Shown here: one piece after another, positions 12,314-24,008 of the stretch | Position numbering within the stretch: the first letter of the stretch is position 1 | How the letters are laid out: the number at the start of each line of letters is the position of its first letter | Assembly: GCA_038496675.1 (NCBI GenBank) | Contig: CM076651.1 | Coordinates: 9,288,746-9,352,745, forward strand | Length of the DNA: 64,000 bases | Direction: 5' to 3' | From: Rachycentron canadum | Taxonomy: Eukaryota > Chordata > Actinopteri > Carangiformes > Rachycentridae | Notes under the pieces: generated by a model | What the model was told of the DNA's origin: nothing | What the model saw: the letters and a program-made list of their open reading frames with translations, nothing else | Database searches by the model: none | Made by a program: the position numbers and the translations under genes

Positions 12314-12510
12314 AATGTGGATATTGACTGGTTTTCTTAATCTTGTCTTATAGTACATTGATTCTTTTTGGATTTTAGATTATTGGTCAAACAAGACAAA
12401 ACATTTAGACATGTTTCTTGCAGAGTGGATGATTAAGAAAAGTTTTTTTTTTTTTTTTTTTTTTTTTTAGTATTTTCTGACATTAAAAAATTCATAGAAA
12501 ATTGATCCTT
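12314..12510 (+). repeat. Fish dispersed repeat (GCAGCCCT family), partial copy
   Basis: AAATGTGGATATTGACTGGT, then GGATTTTAGATTATTGGTCA and TATTTTCTGACATTAAAAAA follow the middle and 3' part of the same family as 19036..19460. A T29 run near 12442..12469 interrupts it. Confidence 0.6.
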
Positions 12511-14125
12511 AGTTCAATCTCTTTTCCCTCTTTTTAAAAACCTATGTAGTAAAAGAAACTGGCATTGGAATTTTGTTCTGTCTGACGAACAGTGTAAAAC
12601 CTCAACACACTAAATTTACAGGAAAAATACAAAACAAATGATCACATTTACTGGAACCAGAGGATGTATGGCAACCTTGTTTGAAAAAGTGTTGGGAAAA
12701 GTGAATGCATTGACTAATCCATTATCAAATTAACTGCTGTTGAATTCTGTGTCAATCAACAAATTTGTCTGTTCCCGTATAAACTTGTGGTTGTAGAAAT
12801 GAAAAACAGAAGAGCCAAAACAAAAAGAACAAATAAAGATTAAAAAATTGAGAGATTGAGGAGTTGCTCAGCTGGAATTAACAATCACCAACTTCAGAAT
12901 TTCCTGACAAAGCAACGCTGACTGGCTGTCAGTCTGTGCTGAGTTGCTTTAGTTGATATACAGACAGATAAGAGATGTGCAGCTGTTAGAGGTCACAAAG
13001 CGCCACGTTCTGTACATTTGTCATCTCATAACTGATGCAGCACTTTATTTCCATGAAAGTGCATTTTCTTGTTCTTGTTCTTAAGGTGGCTGCCCCCTTT
13101 GGATCTTATCAAGTTTAAACCGAAACTGTATGTTCAGGGCGCAGCGTTTTTGTATGCGTCTGCACAATATGTAGGAAGAACAGTGCTGGTTCGAAGTGTT
13201 TGCGCCCGACAGCAGGAAGCATTATTTTGTCTTCAGCTGAGCTGCTCTGCAGGGGTCCTGTCTCCTCTCATGAGACTTCCTCCCATTTCAAACACACCAG
13301 GCAGAGAGACAGACAGACACAGAGGAGGGTAGGGGGGCGGAGCGGGGGGGGGGGGGACCAGACCAGCTTACATCAGAGCACTAGAAGTTGCACACCACAA
13401 GATGGCAGTGCATCACCTCGAACGAGCAAAAGCCACACTGAGGTGATCGATACCATTACTGATGCTACTGAAGTATTTACTGTTACTGTAAGGCTGCATG
13501 TGACAGACCAAGTGGGGAAAAACACACTCACTTTAGCAACATTAATCACACATATGCAGATTCAAGTCCCAGGAACCAAGCTGAATATGTGTTGTTTATG
13601 CGCTTAATAAACTCAAATGAAAAACATCACGCCCCATGTTACCTACAGTTATTTCAGCTTTATTGTGCTCAGTTTTCAGTAACTTGCTCTGTGTAAAAAC
13701 ACAGGTTTTTGTTCCACAAAAACATTTTTCTAAGCACATCTATTAGTTTCAGCAGCTGGAAAAACTGAACTCCCCAGTGATTGGTGACCTCTACACTCCT
13801 CTCTGGGGATGAGAGGTGAGAGGTTTAGTTGCCCTGCTGTTTTTTCCATGTAACAACACAGCACAGCCTCTCTGTAGCTCTCTGGCAGAGGGCACAGCGC
13901 TGTGCAAAGGCTCCTTCTGTCAGTGACTTGGCCTTGAGCCTGAGAACATCAGAGGCAGAAGACAGACGAGCTTTTCGTAGCGGGCCAAACAAAGAGCTTT
14001 CTCTTTGCCTAGAACTGTGAAGTACAGACAGAGCCAGTTCTTGACCCCTCAGGCCTCCGCTGATGCTCTCCGTTTCCATCGCACAAGTTCAGACTTCTTG
14101 ATAAGCTGATGTCAGTAATAGTGAT
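12511..14125. other. Intronic DNA with a GC/G-run block
   Basis: Includes a G-rich block with GGGGCGGAGCGG and a G13 run near 13330..13357, and an 84-codon ATG-started minus-strand frame at 14079..13825 that has a good start context but no recognised homology. Otherwise AT-rich and featureless. Confidence 0.6.
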
Positions 14126-14412
14126 TTCAAGTTCCCAAAGGGTCATAAAATAAATCTGAGGAGTTGTGAGATGATAAATGCGCTTGGTGAAATAATAAAG
14201 TTATGCTACACAAATGTCTGGTTTTGACTGGGAAATATTATATTACTTTACATCTTTGGACCTGAAACACAAAAGGTTTCATCAGGGGTATCAAGCAAAC
14301 AGGTTGGGATCCAGCGGTACAATACTTCCCTCTGAAAGGTAGTTAACAATAATGAAGAATTAGGTGGAAATTCTCAAGTGAAGAACAAATACCACAAAGT
14401 TATAGTAGTATT
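14126..14412 (+). repeat. Possible fish dispersed repeat ('GGGTCATAAAATAAATCTGAGG' type)
   Basis: CCCAAAGGGTCATAAAATAA followed by ATCTGAGGAGTTGTGAGATG resembles a repeat I recall from percomorph introns. The 3' limit is uncertain and no second copy lies in this window. Confidence 0.35.
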
Positions 14413-17400
14413 TGTAGAGTCCACTCCACACCTCTGTCACCTTATATGTTTATTATCACTCTTTCAGTGACAAAAATCATTTTAGCCATCTTGAGTGTCA
14501 GGGGTCACAGATTATTATTTTCTTTCCATAACCTTGCCTTGTCAGTGCCTGGGTTTCTACACAACTGTTTTGTGCTGTAAATAATAAGTAATCTATCTTG
14601 ATTTTCTTAATGTACCTTCTTGACTCATTCAGTGTGGGGAAGCAGAAAAAATGAATGTGTATTTTCCAATGTGTTGCTTGTGAATCTTATGTCAAAGCCA
14701 ATGAGATGCTGATTTAGTGTTTATTACGCCATCAATATGCAATGTCACACATACAAAGGCATAATGAAAAGCAAGTCCAGAGCTCCTTGAGCAGGTTGTG
14801 CTTCTTGTGCGCATCTCATTTATTCTCATTATGGCCCATGAAGAAAAAAAATAAATAAAAAATTCTATTCTCAAAACCTAATCCCTAATGTCATCTGCAC
14901 TTTCTGCTCCTCGCTCTCAGAAGATTACACCCGCCACGCACAGATAGATCACACATTCAGCAGGAAGAGCAACAGCAGCAGCAGCAGCATCTTGTATATC
15001 ATTATATGCCTGCGTATACACAGACAAATCCCTCCTCTTGAGTACTATAGCTGGAAAAGCAGGCGAGAACAAGTGATCATGCTCTCCAGTCTTATTTCCT
15101 GAGGGGAAAGTGTGTGACTTCTCACTCCCTCACCTCATCCCTGTGAGCTCTACCTCGATCTGACCAGAGATGCAGCTATGGAATTGCAAATGCCTCCTAT
15201 CAAACTGGGGGATAGAGCTGAAGCGCTTGGAGGCCCCTTTTGCCTGATATTACTGTGGCATGGAGCTGATGAAAGGATAAGCTATGTGAGAGAGTATCAC
15301 TAATCTCTCACTATATCTAATTTACCAGGGAAAGTAGCAATGGGTAATAGAGTGAAAGCAAAGCACTGTTTGGGAAAAAAAAATGTTCCAACATGTTTTC
15401 ACTGGGCTGGAGGTGCATCGGTTGCGCTTGTATCACATAAAAGCTTTTGAAATCACGCTCATGTCACACATGATTTTGTCTTGAAATGTAACACCTGTGC
15501 ACTGTCGCTAGACACCTGGGTATCTTTTCATTACTGCTGAAGGGATACATTTACCACAGGCACATTGCACTTATTCAACCTTGACTGAAACACAAACTGC
15601 TGCCTTCCCGAAGAGGAGCACAAACATGCACACTTCCTTATAACTAACGTGCTTTTTAATGCTTTAAGATTCGAGAAACACAACAGCTATCAAGAAATGA
15701 ATATTTCAGAGTGTGTGGTCTTTCTGCACGACCACATCATAGACAATGTCATGGCCAATTAATGGGGAGGTTTGATGGCTGACATGATTCAAGGGCTCAG
15801 GTTTGAAGCTGCTTGTATGATGTATGATCGTTGCAGTGATAACAGTGTGTCAAAGGACATGTTGGTCATTATGGCTCAATACCGAGTCAATGTAATCTTT
15901 CCTTCCACTCTGATTTACAGCTCCTGCTTTTGAATGAGCACAGAATAAACTGAAGAGAAAAAGAAAACAATAAGTTGGGTAACGTCTTCAAGTTGCCACG
16001 GCAGCAGACCTTGAAGACTGCAACATGACCATCGCAAGTACTTTTTCACATAGATATGTATGTGAACAATATGGTCTTCTTTACACTGGTATCAAGATTA
16101 TTACATGATGTCCTCGTGTGTGCAGGCCTGCAATGTACAATTACTCCTATCATTATTTTCTAAATACTTTCAAGCTAGAAAATACCAAATGCACAGTTTT
16201 CACCACCAATCTTGACATTTGACAAGATGGAGCCACTTTCTAGTGTTTTTCTTCAAAAATGATAGCAATGATTAATCAAATTAAATTTCCGTCAAGCAAC
16301 TAATCAGTTGACAACTACTTTGAATAAAACATTTTGCATTTTTAGCTTTTAATAGAACATTTTTATAATAACACATTTCAATAATAAAACAGTAAGAACA
16401 TTTTACCAATAAAATGTAGTTGAAAGAAGAAAACGTTTGTTTTGAAGATACATTTTATAGTGACTATATAGTTGTAGTCTATATGGACTATCACTGTGTA
16501 TCATATTATAAGTGATGCACTTTGGTAAAGCGTGAACTTAAATCTAGAATCCTTAAATGGCACTGGGAGTCAAAATACATGAAACACATCCAATCTAACA
16601 TCTAACAGTGCTGGCCAGTCTTTATAGGATTATGTTGTGATCCTTCAAAACGATTTATATGCAAAACAATGAAGGCAGACACAGGCAGAAGAGCCGTGCA
16701 TGCAAATACACACAAATAATGCATTTCTCTCTCTTGGCCAAAAAGGATCAACAGCAAAACTGAGCAAAGTGAAAGGCACATGGCACAGAGAGCCTCACAC
16801 TCCGCCGTTACTCAGAGTCAAAGCAACTTATCATAAGCCACATGGCCTGCGTGCACGCCAGATTCAAAACTGTGTGTTTCCAGTGATCCAACTTCATAGC
16901 ACAGCAAGGAGCCTGTAATTAACTCTTAGAGAATGTGATGACGAAACAGAAGCTGGGAACTTCAAAGACAACCGAGAGCTTTCCCAAGAGTTCAAACACA
17001 TTATGGAAGTGGGCCCTGTGTTTCATAGGCCTATTAAAAATCATTGTGCAGTTGCCATTTCCCATCTGGTGAAATCAAAACTTTACAATAATAACAGCAG
17101 TAAATAAAAAGGGCCAATAAAGAAAGAATTCATACAACGGGCTAAATTTTATGGAAAGCTGAAGGCACTTTCATTGTTGCTTTTTTTTAACCTAACACTA
17201 ACTCTTCCTCACAACAACTGCTTCTTCATTTACCGGGGACTGATTGCTGCCACATACAATAAATGTTAACTGTGTTGTTAAGCCCTTTTCTAAATGACCT
17301 CAGATACTGTCAAGGCCGTGCAGAAAGGGAACGCTGCAGTGGGAGACGCACAACAGCAACCATTCGGGGCTTAGAAGCTACATATGGTAATACTTCGCCA

Positions 17401-19035
17401 TTTCTGCTGCGTGTGTCACTTGTCCAGCCTCTTCACCCCTGCGGCTAGATCACAGCCTCACAAGCTGCCTTCCTCCCTCCGACCGTCAGCCAATAACACA
17501 CAGGCTGTTTGTAGCAGGCAGGCTGGGGGTCTGTGATCCTGGGAAGGCAGGCCATTCCCATGAATCAATAGGCTCTGCAGTGGTATTATTAGAAGGCCTG
17601 GAGATAATCACAGGTTCTGTTCTGAAACAGTCATTCACCATAATGAAGATCATAAAGCATGTGAATTATTTATACATGAACTGGAGCTCCTGGTTTAGAT
17701 CTGTTCTAATGGTCACATCAGAAGCCAGAACACTAATAAATACAGCTTTGCAATATTTTGAGCTTTATGACCTGTGGGCTTTAAAAGATTTACATTTCAC
17801 TATGACCCCCCCCCCCCCGCCCACCCAGCCTTACATTTACCTTCCCCAACGCCCCTGCTTATGTCTATTAATCAAGCCAGATGTGTTCTTGTAATTAAGG
17901 GCAGGTAGAGAGGGGCACAGATAGTCAAACAAAGTGAGAGAAGGTGAAACCTTTGTTTAACCAGGAAAGGTCTTGTTGACCTCTTTCACGAGAGCGTCCA
18001 GGCCAAGACAGGCAGTGGCACAATTAACAGAGAATACAGAGCAGCAGATGGGTTTTTTTATTGAGCGGAAGAAGAAAGAGAACATGTGGAGAGAAAAAAA
18101 AAGGAATCAAAAGACAGGCATGAAGAGAGGAAAAAAGGAGAGCATCTTGGGTATTTAAAAGCACTCATTCAGCCTTGAGCTGGGCTTGATCAGCACAGAG
18201 AGGTCTTAACTCTGGACAGGACTGAACTAGAGGGCAGCTGCAGGCAATGAATACAGCAGCTACTGCACAGGCAATACTCCAGTCAGTTAAAACATGCTTT
18301 TTGTTCACGTGGTTGTTATTACTGAGGAACTGCCAAAGATGAAGTGAAGTTGTTTTTCCTCTATTGATGACGATCTACATTCCTACGTCAGAGCTGGTCA
18401 TAAAGTATAGAAGTATAAAACAGCTTTTTGTGCTGTTTCCTTTTGTGCTGCAGCCACATGCCCTCAGATAAATTTCTGATTCTTTGCTCCTCTGTAAACC
18501 GTACAGAGCAATTATCCTCTCTCACAATAAGCTGCAGTTGTGCATCTCTATTGGCCTAGCTGACTGCTCTACTTTCACTCTCTCAACCTGACATAAACAC
18601 TCTTCCTGCTCTCACCTCTCGCTTCTGCACAGCACAACAGTCATGTGAAGACAAGAAGAGCAGGAGAGCAGCTGAAATCAGGAAGCCACAAGACTTAACA
18701 ATAGTAACAACAGCTGTTCTAATTGACTCATACGCAGCAGATGATGGAAGAGAAGGGCACCGCAAAGAAACCTGGACCGAAAGAGAAGGGTAGAATATAA
18801 AAGGACCAAGAACGAAAAATTAGCAAACTTCACAGACCGCATAATCAGTTGTAATGTTAATGTTATGTCCCCACACCCCCCCAAAAAAGGAGAGAGTTGG
18901 GCTGGGAAGATATCTCTCTGGAAAGCTCTGTATGTATTTGCCAGTCGGAGCGAAGCCAGCTGCAGCCTCTAATCTGATTTGGGAATATTATCCTGCCTCT
19001 TTTGTTGAGTTTGATCTTTATTTTATAGGAATATT
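14413..19035. other. Intronic DNA without recognised genes
   Basis: Holds a short CAG run (14972), a C12 run near 17807..17818 and a weak resemblance to the GCAGCCCT-family repeat at about 16262..16330. No coding region or structured RNA was recognised. Confidence 0.7.
14972..14989. repeat. Short (CAG)n run
   Basis: About six CAG units in non-coding DNA. Confidence 0.9.
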
Positions 19036-19460
19036 TTAAAGCTGAAACACTTAATCCATTTTATAGCCCAAGCAATACCAGATTTTTGTGAATGAAACAG
19101 ATTTGTTTTTACATAGTTTTAAACATAGAACACGATTGAAAAACGGTTCTATTAGGTTTGTGGGTTTTTAAGTTTTCTCTTTTTGTAAGAATTGTGACCA
19201 CGACATGCAGAATGTAACATTATACAGCTGAAAAAACATCCTTTTAGTGCACATGAATGCTGATACAGACATATTTGCAGTCAGCTTTAACTGGAGCGGT
19301 CTGGGGGAAATATGATGGGCATTTCTCACCATTTTATGATATTTAATAGACCAAAGCATAATTAATTAAAAAATCAAGAAAATAGGTCTGCAGATTCATT
19401 GATGATTGAACTAGATACTAAAAAAAAAAAAAAAAATCTTGGTAGCAGCCCTGGCATTCA
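19036..19460 (+). repeat. Fish dispersed repeat ending in GCAGCCCTGG, most complete copy
   Basis: It starts GCTGAAACACTTAATCCATT and ends with a GCAGATTCATTGATGATTGA block, an A run and TAGCAGCCCTGG. From memory, teleost genomes carry many copies of an AT-rich repeat starting 'GCTGAAACGATTAGTCGATT' and ending 'TTGCAGCCCTA'. Other copies here are 12314..12510, 40785..40900 (reverse) and 50750..51105, with a likely fragment near 20405..20530. Confidence 0.65.
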
Positions 19461-21841
19461 TACACATGCAAGGACATAAACAAAGTAAATAAGCACGCTG
19501 CACATGCATATAAACACAACAAAAATACAATACTCCTGTGGTGTGTAACGGTAACACGTCAATCTTAAATGGTGGTTGTACAGTTTTTGCTGGATTTATA
19601 CACTGAATAAATCATTGGATATGTTTGCCACACTAACAAAACAAATTAGAGATTTGTTTACATCAAGCTGTACTGATCAATGTTTCTAACTGTTGTTAAT
19701 ATAGTAAAATTTATCTTTTACACGTGTATACGAAATTGCAGCAGATCAAGAAGCCATTTTAAATTCTCTCTCTTATATTGCAGGTACTGAAACATTGGCA
19801 CCTAATGGCAACTGAAGTATTAAAGTATCAGATTTATAATTCATATCTTGAAGTAATTAACCGTCTTTTTCTTTATTTGCCATTTTAACATTTACCTCTT
19901 CTATGCTTCACAATTTATTTCACTGGGATTCTCTCCTCTCCACAGGCTCAGGTTTATTGCCAGCTACTGAGTGACTGTGCTAGTGAGCAGTGCAGGCGAG
20001 TCAAGAACGGAAGGACATTAAAGATCTTAAGGAACACGTCCGTTAATGTGATGCAGGTTATTCTGACAGAGGTCAGGTAATCTCCCACCTCTGTTCTGGT
20101 TCAGATATTCTATCGCACCACATCTTACCTGCTTTAATTCAACTGGCTCCAGTTTTCACTTATGTGGGAAAACCTTTACAGTCACGTTAACATTTCGCTG
20201 TCCAAGGTGCTGAAAGCTGCAGCTAATTGAATTTCATCTCCAAGTTTTTTTTCCATTAATATCTGGACCAGGGTTGTTTAGTTTTTTTTTGTGTGTGTGT
20301 GTGTGTGTAAAACATATTTGGTCAGTAAATGAACCAAGCTGAAACTACTTGTTTGTTGTGATAACTTAACTAATAACTTTTTTTTATTGTTTAATCAAGG
20401 GGTAAATGGGAAATATTCTCTGGCTCCAGCTTTATAAATGCCAAAAATGCTGATTTTTGCTATATTTTAATTCTATTTACTATACTGTCAGTGTTGAAGG
20501 GGTTTTGTACAGAACTATAACAAGAAAACAAAGTTGCCTTTTGTGCCCCAGACATTTGGATGAACTGGCTATTCCACTCTAGTGATGGTGAAGTGAATGG
20601 TTTGTGGGCTTACTGTTGTCGTTCTGAGATCATTTATTCTACGCTCCCTCTGCTTAGCAGGCTCAGCGGCAGAATTATCATAACCAGCGGTCCAACAGCT
20701 GCATCATTAGTTAACTACATTGACTCAAATATGCACATTCAGGCCTGGGAAATAAGCTATAAAATCTAAGCTATTACAGTGGCTGCGTAGCACTATAGCT
20801 GATTAAATGCTACCACTGCAAGGGGCCGTTTTGCTGCTGGGGCAGGAGGGAGAGAGAAGAAGTAGACTGCAAGAAAGCGCAGGTAACCAATAGTACTAGA
20901 TGAATGCACACAAGGATGTCATGATGCGACTCAGAGGAAGGACAAAATGAGGAGACCGCACACGGCTCTTTAAAGTAAATATAATTTTTGCAGTTTGCAG
21001 ATGCATGAACCAAGTAACGTAGAGAGGACAGAGACTGACTGCGCGGGCACCAATACAGTCTCACCAGCCAAGGTGTCCGCTACTGCCCTTAATGAGCCAC
21101 TCCCAGGCAAATAAACGGGAAATTAGTCTTGAGGCCCAGGAGCTATCACAGGGAAAGCGAGGTTAAGAAAAATATATAACAGAAGCAACTATTCATGTCA
21201 GTCCCTGGTGTATGTTTTTGCTATAACATCTAGCAGCCGCTCTGCTTGCTCTGTGTGTGACTGGCTGTCCCCTGAGATCGGCCCAGCTCTGGCATTAAGC
21301 ACATTGAGCAAAGCCAGTCTGTGAACAACCCTGCTCCAACACACAAGTTCCAACATTAATTCCTAATTCCTTTTTTAACTGAGTTTCCAAAGTCTTCAGG
21401 AATTACTGAACCTTTTAAACAATGACAGCATCTAACTGATGTCTAAAAATAACGCAGGCTTAAAATAACTGGGCTGCAATAACTAAAATGGAAGTAACAA
21501 TTTCTTTTTGCAACACACGTTGCCCCTGAATGAAGCTACAACCACAAACGCTTCCTATAATTAAAGTTTTATTTCAAATTTTTCCAATATGCTCATTCAA
21601 AACAACAACCTAAAACAAGTGGAGTTGTTCAGACTACTGCGGGGCATGGCACAGCACCTCGGAAATGGCATAATAATTAATATTTCACTTCCTCCCTTCC
21701 TTTTAGTGCCACACAAACAAAAATACAACCACAGAGATCAATCACTCACTGAGAGCCTCACACAGCCACACTGCTACAGTGGAGAATAATTACCCAACAC
21801 TTTTGGCATTCGCCTCAGATTACAATGTGAAAAATGTTTTT
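19461..21841. other. Intronic DNA without recognised genes
   Basis: Includes a GT microsatellite and a likely repeat fragment at 20405..20530 (CTCTGGCTCCAGCTTTATAA). Nothing else was recognised. Confidence 0.65.
20291..20308. repeat. (GT)n microsatellite after a T run
   Basis: Nine GT units preceded by a T9 run. Confidence 0.95.
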
Positions 21842-21992
21842 GTGTGACTCACTGGTCTACAGTGCATCGCACATCCATACATACAACATCCTGAGTTCAA
21901 ATCTGGCTGGGGACCTTTGCCATTTTATGTCAAGTAAGCTTCCTGCCTTGCTGGAGGAAATCAAGCACAAAAATTAAACAAACAAAAAAAAC
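21842..21992 (+). mobile_element. tRNA-derived SINE, degenerate
   Basis: TGTGACTCACTGGTCTACAG resembles a tRNA-like A-box region, and GAGTTCAAATC at 21893..21903 fits a B box. The following GGCTGGGGACCTTTGCCATT matches the tail junction of a SINE family common in percomorphs ('GGGGACCTTTG--GCATGTCATC', from memory). It ends in an A-rich stretch (AAACAAACAAAAAAAACA). The spacing of the two boxes is what a polymerase III promoter needs. Confidence 0.65.
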
Positions 21993-22238
21993 AGCTGTAA
22001 CTGAGGACTTTATGAGAACTGTTTGCTTTCAGTTTGAGTTATTTAGTGATGCACGTCATAACTTTTATATTTTCATTCAGCTCTTTAATCTAATATATGT
22101 TATAAGTGTTTGTGTCCATGTGTGTGTGCTATGCACGCATTCACTGCCCACCTACATTCACCCTTCAAGCTGGCCAAAATAAATCAAAGCAAATCAAAGA
22201 TAAAGACTAAAGTGCCAATATATATATACACACACACC

Positions 22239-22409
22239 ATAACATGACTCAAAAAAAAACAAAAAGAAAAGAAAACAAAAAAAAAAAAAACACAACTGAC
22301 TCATGCATTACTGAAGGAGAGATGCAAGGTTTCCACACAGACTGAAGGACTCATCGGCATCCGAAAAAAAACAGCTCAAGACCAGCAGCATTTTACACAC
22401 ACACGCGCA
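22239..22409 (+). repeat. Dispersed repeat, copy 2 of a near-identical pair
   Basis: Second copy of the 8534..8699 sequence, same orientation. The core ACTGAAGGAGAGATGCAAGG and the following TTTCCACACAGACTGAAGGA are identical in both. The A-rich stretch is longer here and the following (CA)n shorter. Confidence 0.85.
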
Positions 22410-23984
22410 TACACACACACACACACACTCCAAATAATGGGAAAGATCAACAGAAATTAACTAATCTAATTTATTGATTATCTCTGGGGCACAGTAATTA
22501 AGTAATAAAGCAGGCACCTGAATTAATCTGCAAAGTCAAAATGGGCAAGAATGGAGATAACACCCCCTTTGAGTTGGGGGGGGGGGCAGCATGTTCACTC
22601 GCACTCATCATTTGGCAATTAGTGCATTGCTACAGTGTGTCTGTGTGAGATGGGTAAGCCTAAACAGGAGCAAACAATGCTGGAGAGGAAAGCAATCAAC
22701 CTCTGATCACAGCCATCATCTTGTTTACAGTCATGATCCATTTAACCTATTAGCTTTCAGCTGTGCTTGAAAATTACTTACAGAGCAACAATCACACTGG
22801 GACAAATAGAGAAAGCACAAATGAGTGAGGTATTAATCAGCAAGCAACACAAGTTCCTCAATTCTGCAACGTTACCGGAGTCTAAAAACAACCCATAGAT
22901 GTTTCCACTCATCAAAAACTTCTGAACACTGCTCTTTAAAAATAGAACATGTTCCCACTATGCACGGGGATTTATTTTTGGGATGCACATGAGCCAAAAG
23001 TGGGCTATGGATTAGGCACACTTTGCTTTTTGATGATGAGGCACACAGCAGTAGGAGGTGTCTTTGAAACTCTCTCCAGCCTTTTGAAGCCCCCTAAGTC
23101 TGTCCCAGCGATGCAACTGTGCGTTCATCTCTCCTCGTTTGTTGAGAGGCTGTCTCAAGCTCCAAGCTCAGCACAGGCTAATGGGTGAGCAGCAATGAAG
23201 ACTCATATTCGCAGGGATCATATTTCATTATATTTCATTAAGGCTAGGCTAAATGATCTCCTCTTACATTGCATTTCTGCCGCTGGAGTTCATTGTGCAC
23301 ATCAGGAAAACAACATCGCAGCACCAAAACTGCTGTGTCAAAAAAAAAAAGCTGATGATTGTGGAGCAGCTGCTTAGACTGAAAACATTAGGACTCAGCA
23401 AAGTTTGCAACTGTCAAGCTGTTACGACCAATTCATCTGCCAGAGAAAGGCTAATTAGCAGGGCACTGACAAGCGCTGACTTTTAAACATGGCAATGTTT
23501 AACAAGGCATGAGCAAGACAAGGAAAATGTTCTCTGCCCTAGTGCTGGAAATGTTGTATGGCTCATGGGACAAACTACACGTGAAGGACAAAATCATAAA
23601 GATAACATCTTACTGTACCCAAAGGAAGCTGACTTCCACTTGCGGCAGGGGACGACTCTCCTGCAGCCTGCAGACACTAACCTCCCGGGATTCTCTGTGA
23701 CTTCGACAGGCAGGGAGGCATGTCTCCTGCAAAAGGACAAACTGTATTACAACAGGACACATTTCTCAGACTGTTGACATACAAGGGCAGATATTAAAGA
23801 AACCTTTTAATGTGAAGTGACTGCTATGAACAAAAATCCATTTTCCCCTCAGTCTTCCCACTGGAGGGTTGTGACTTTGGTGTTTTTACCTCTGTGTTAT
23901 CCAGTTTTCACTATTTAGGAAGAGCACTGTATCATATTCCAATCTTTCCGAATATTTCTATCGTGTCATCCATGTGTCAAATTG

Positions 23985-24008
23985 ATTTCATATCAATTGA
24001 TATGAAAT
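23985..24008. repeat. Perfect 24-bp palindrome
   Basis: ATTTCATATCAA and its exact reverse complement TTGATATGAAAT are joined without a spacer. No known element is recognised. It may simply be a cruciform-prone AT-rich site. Confidence 0.95.
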
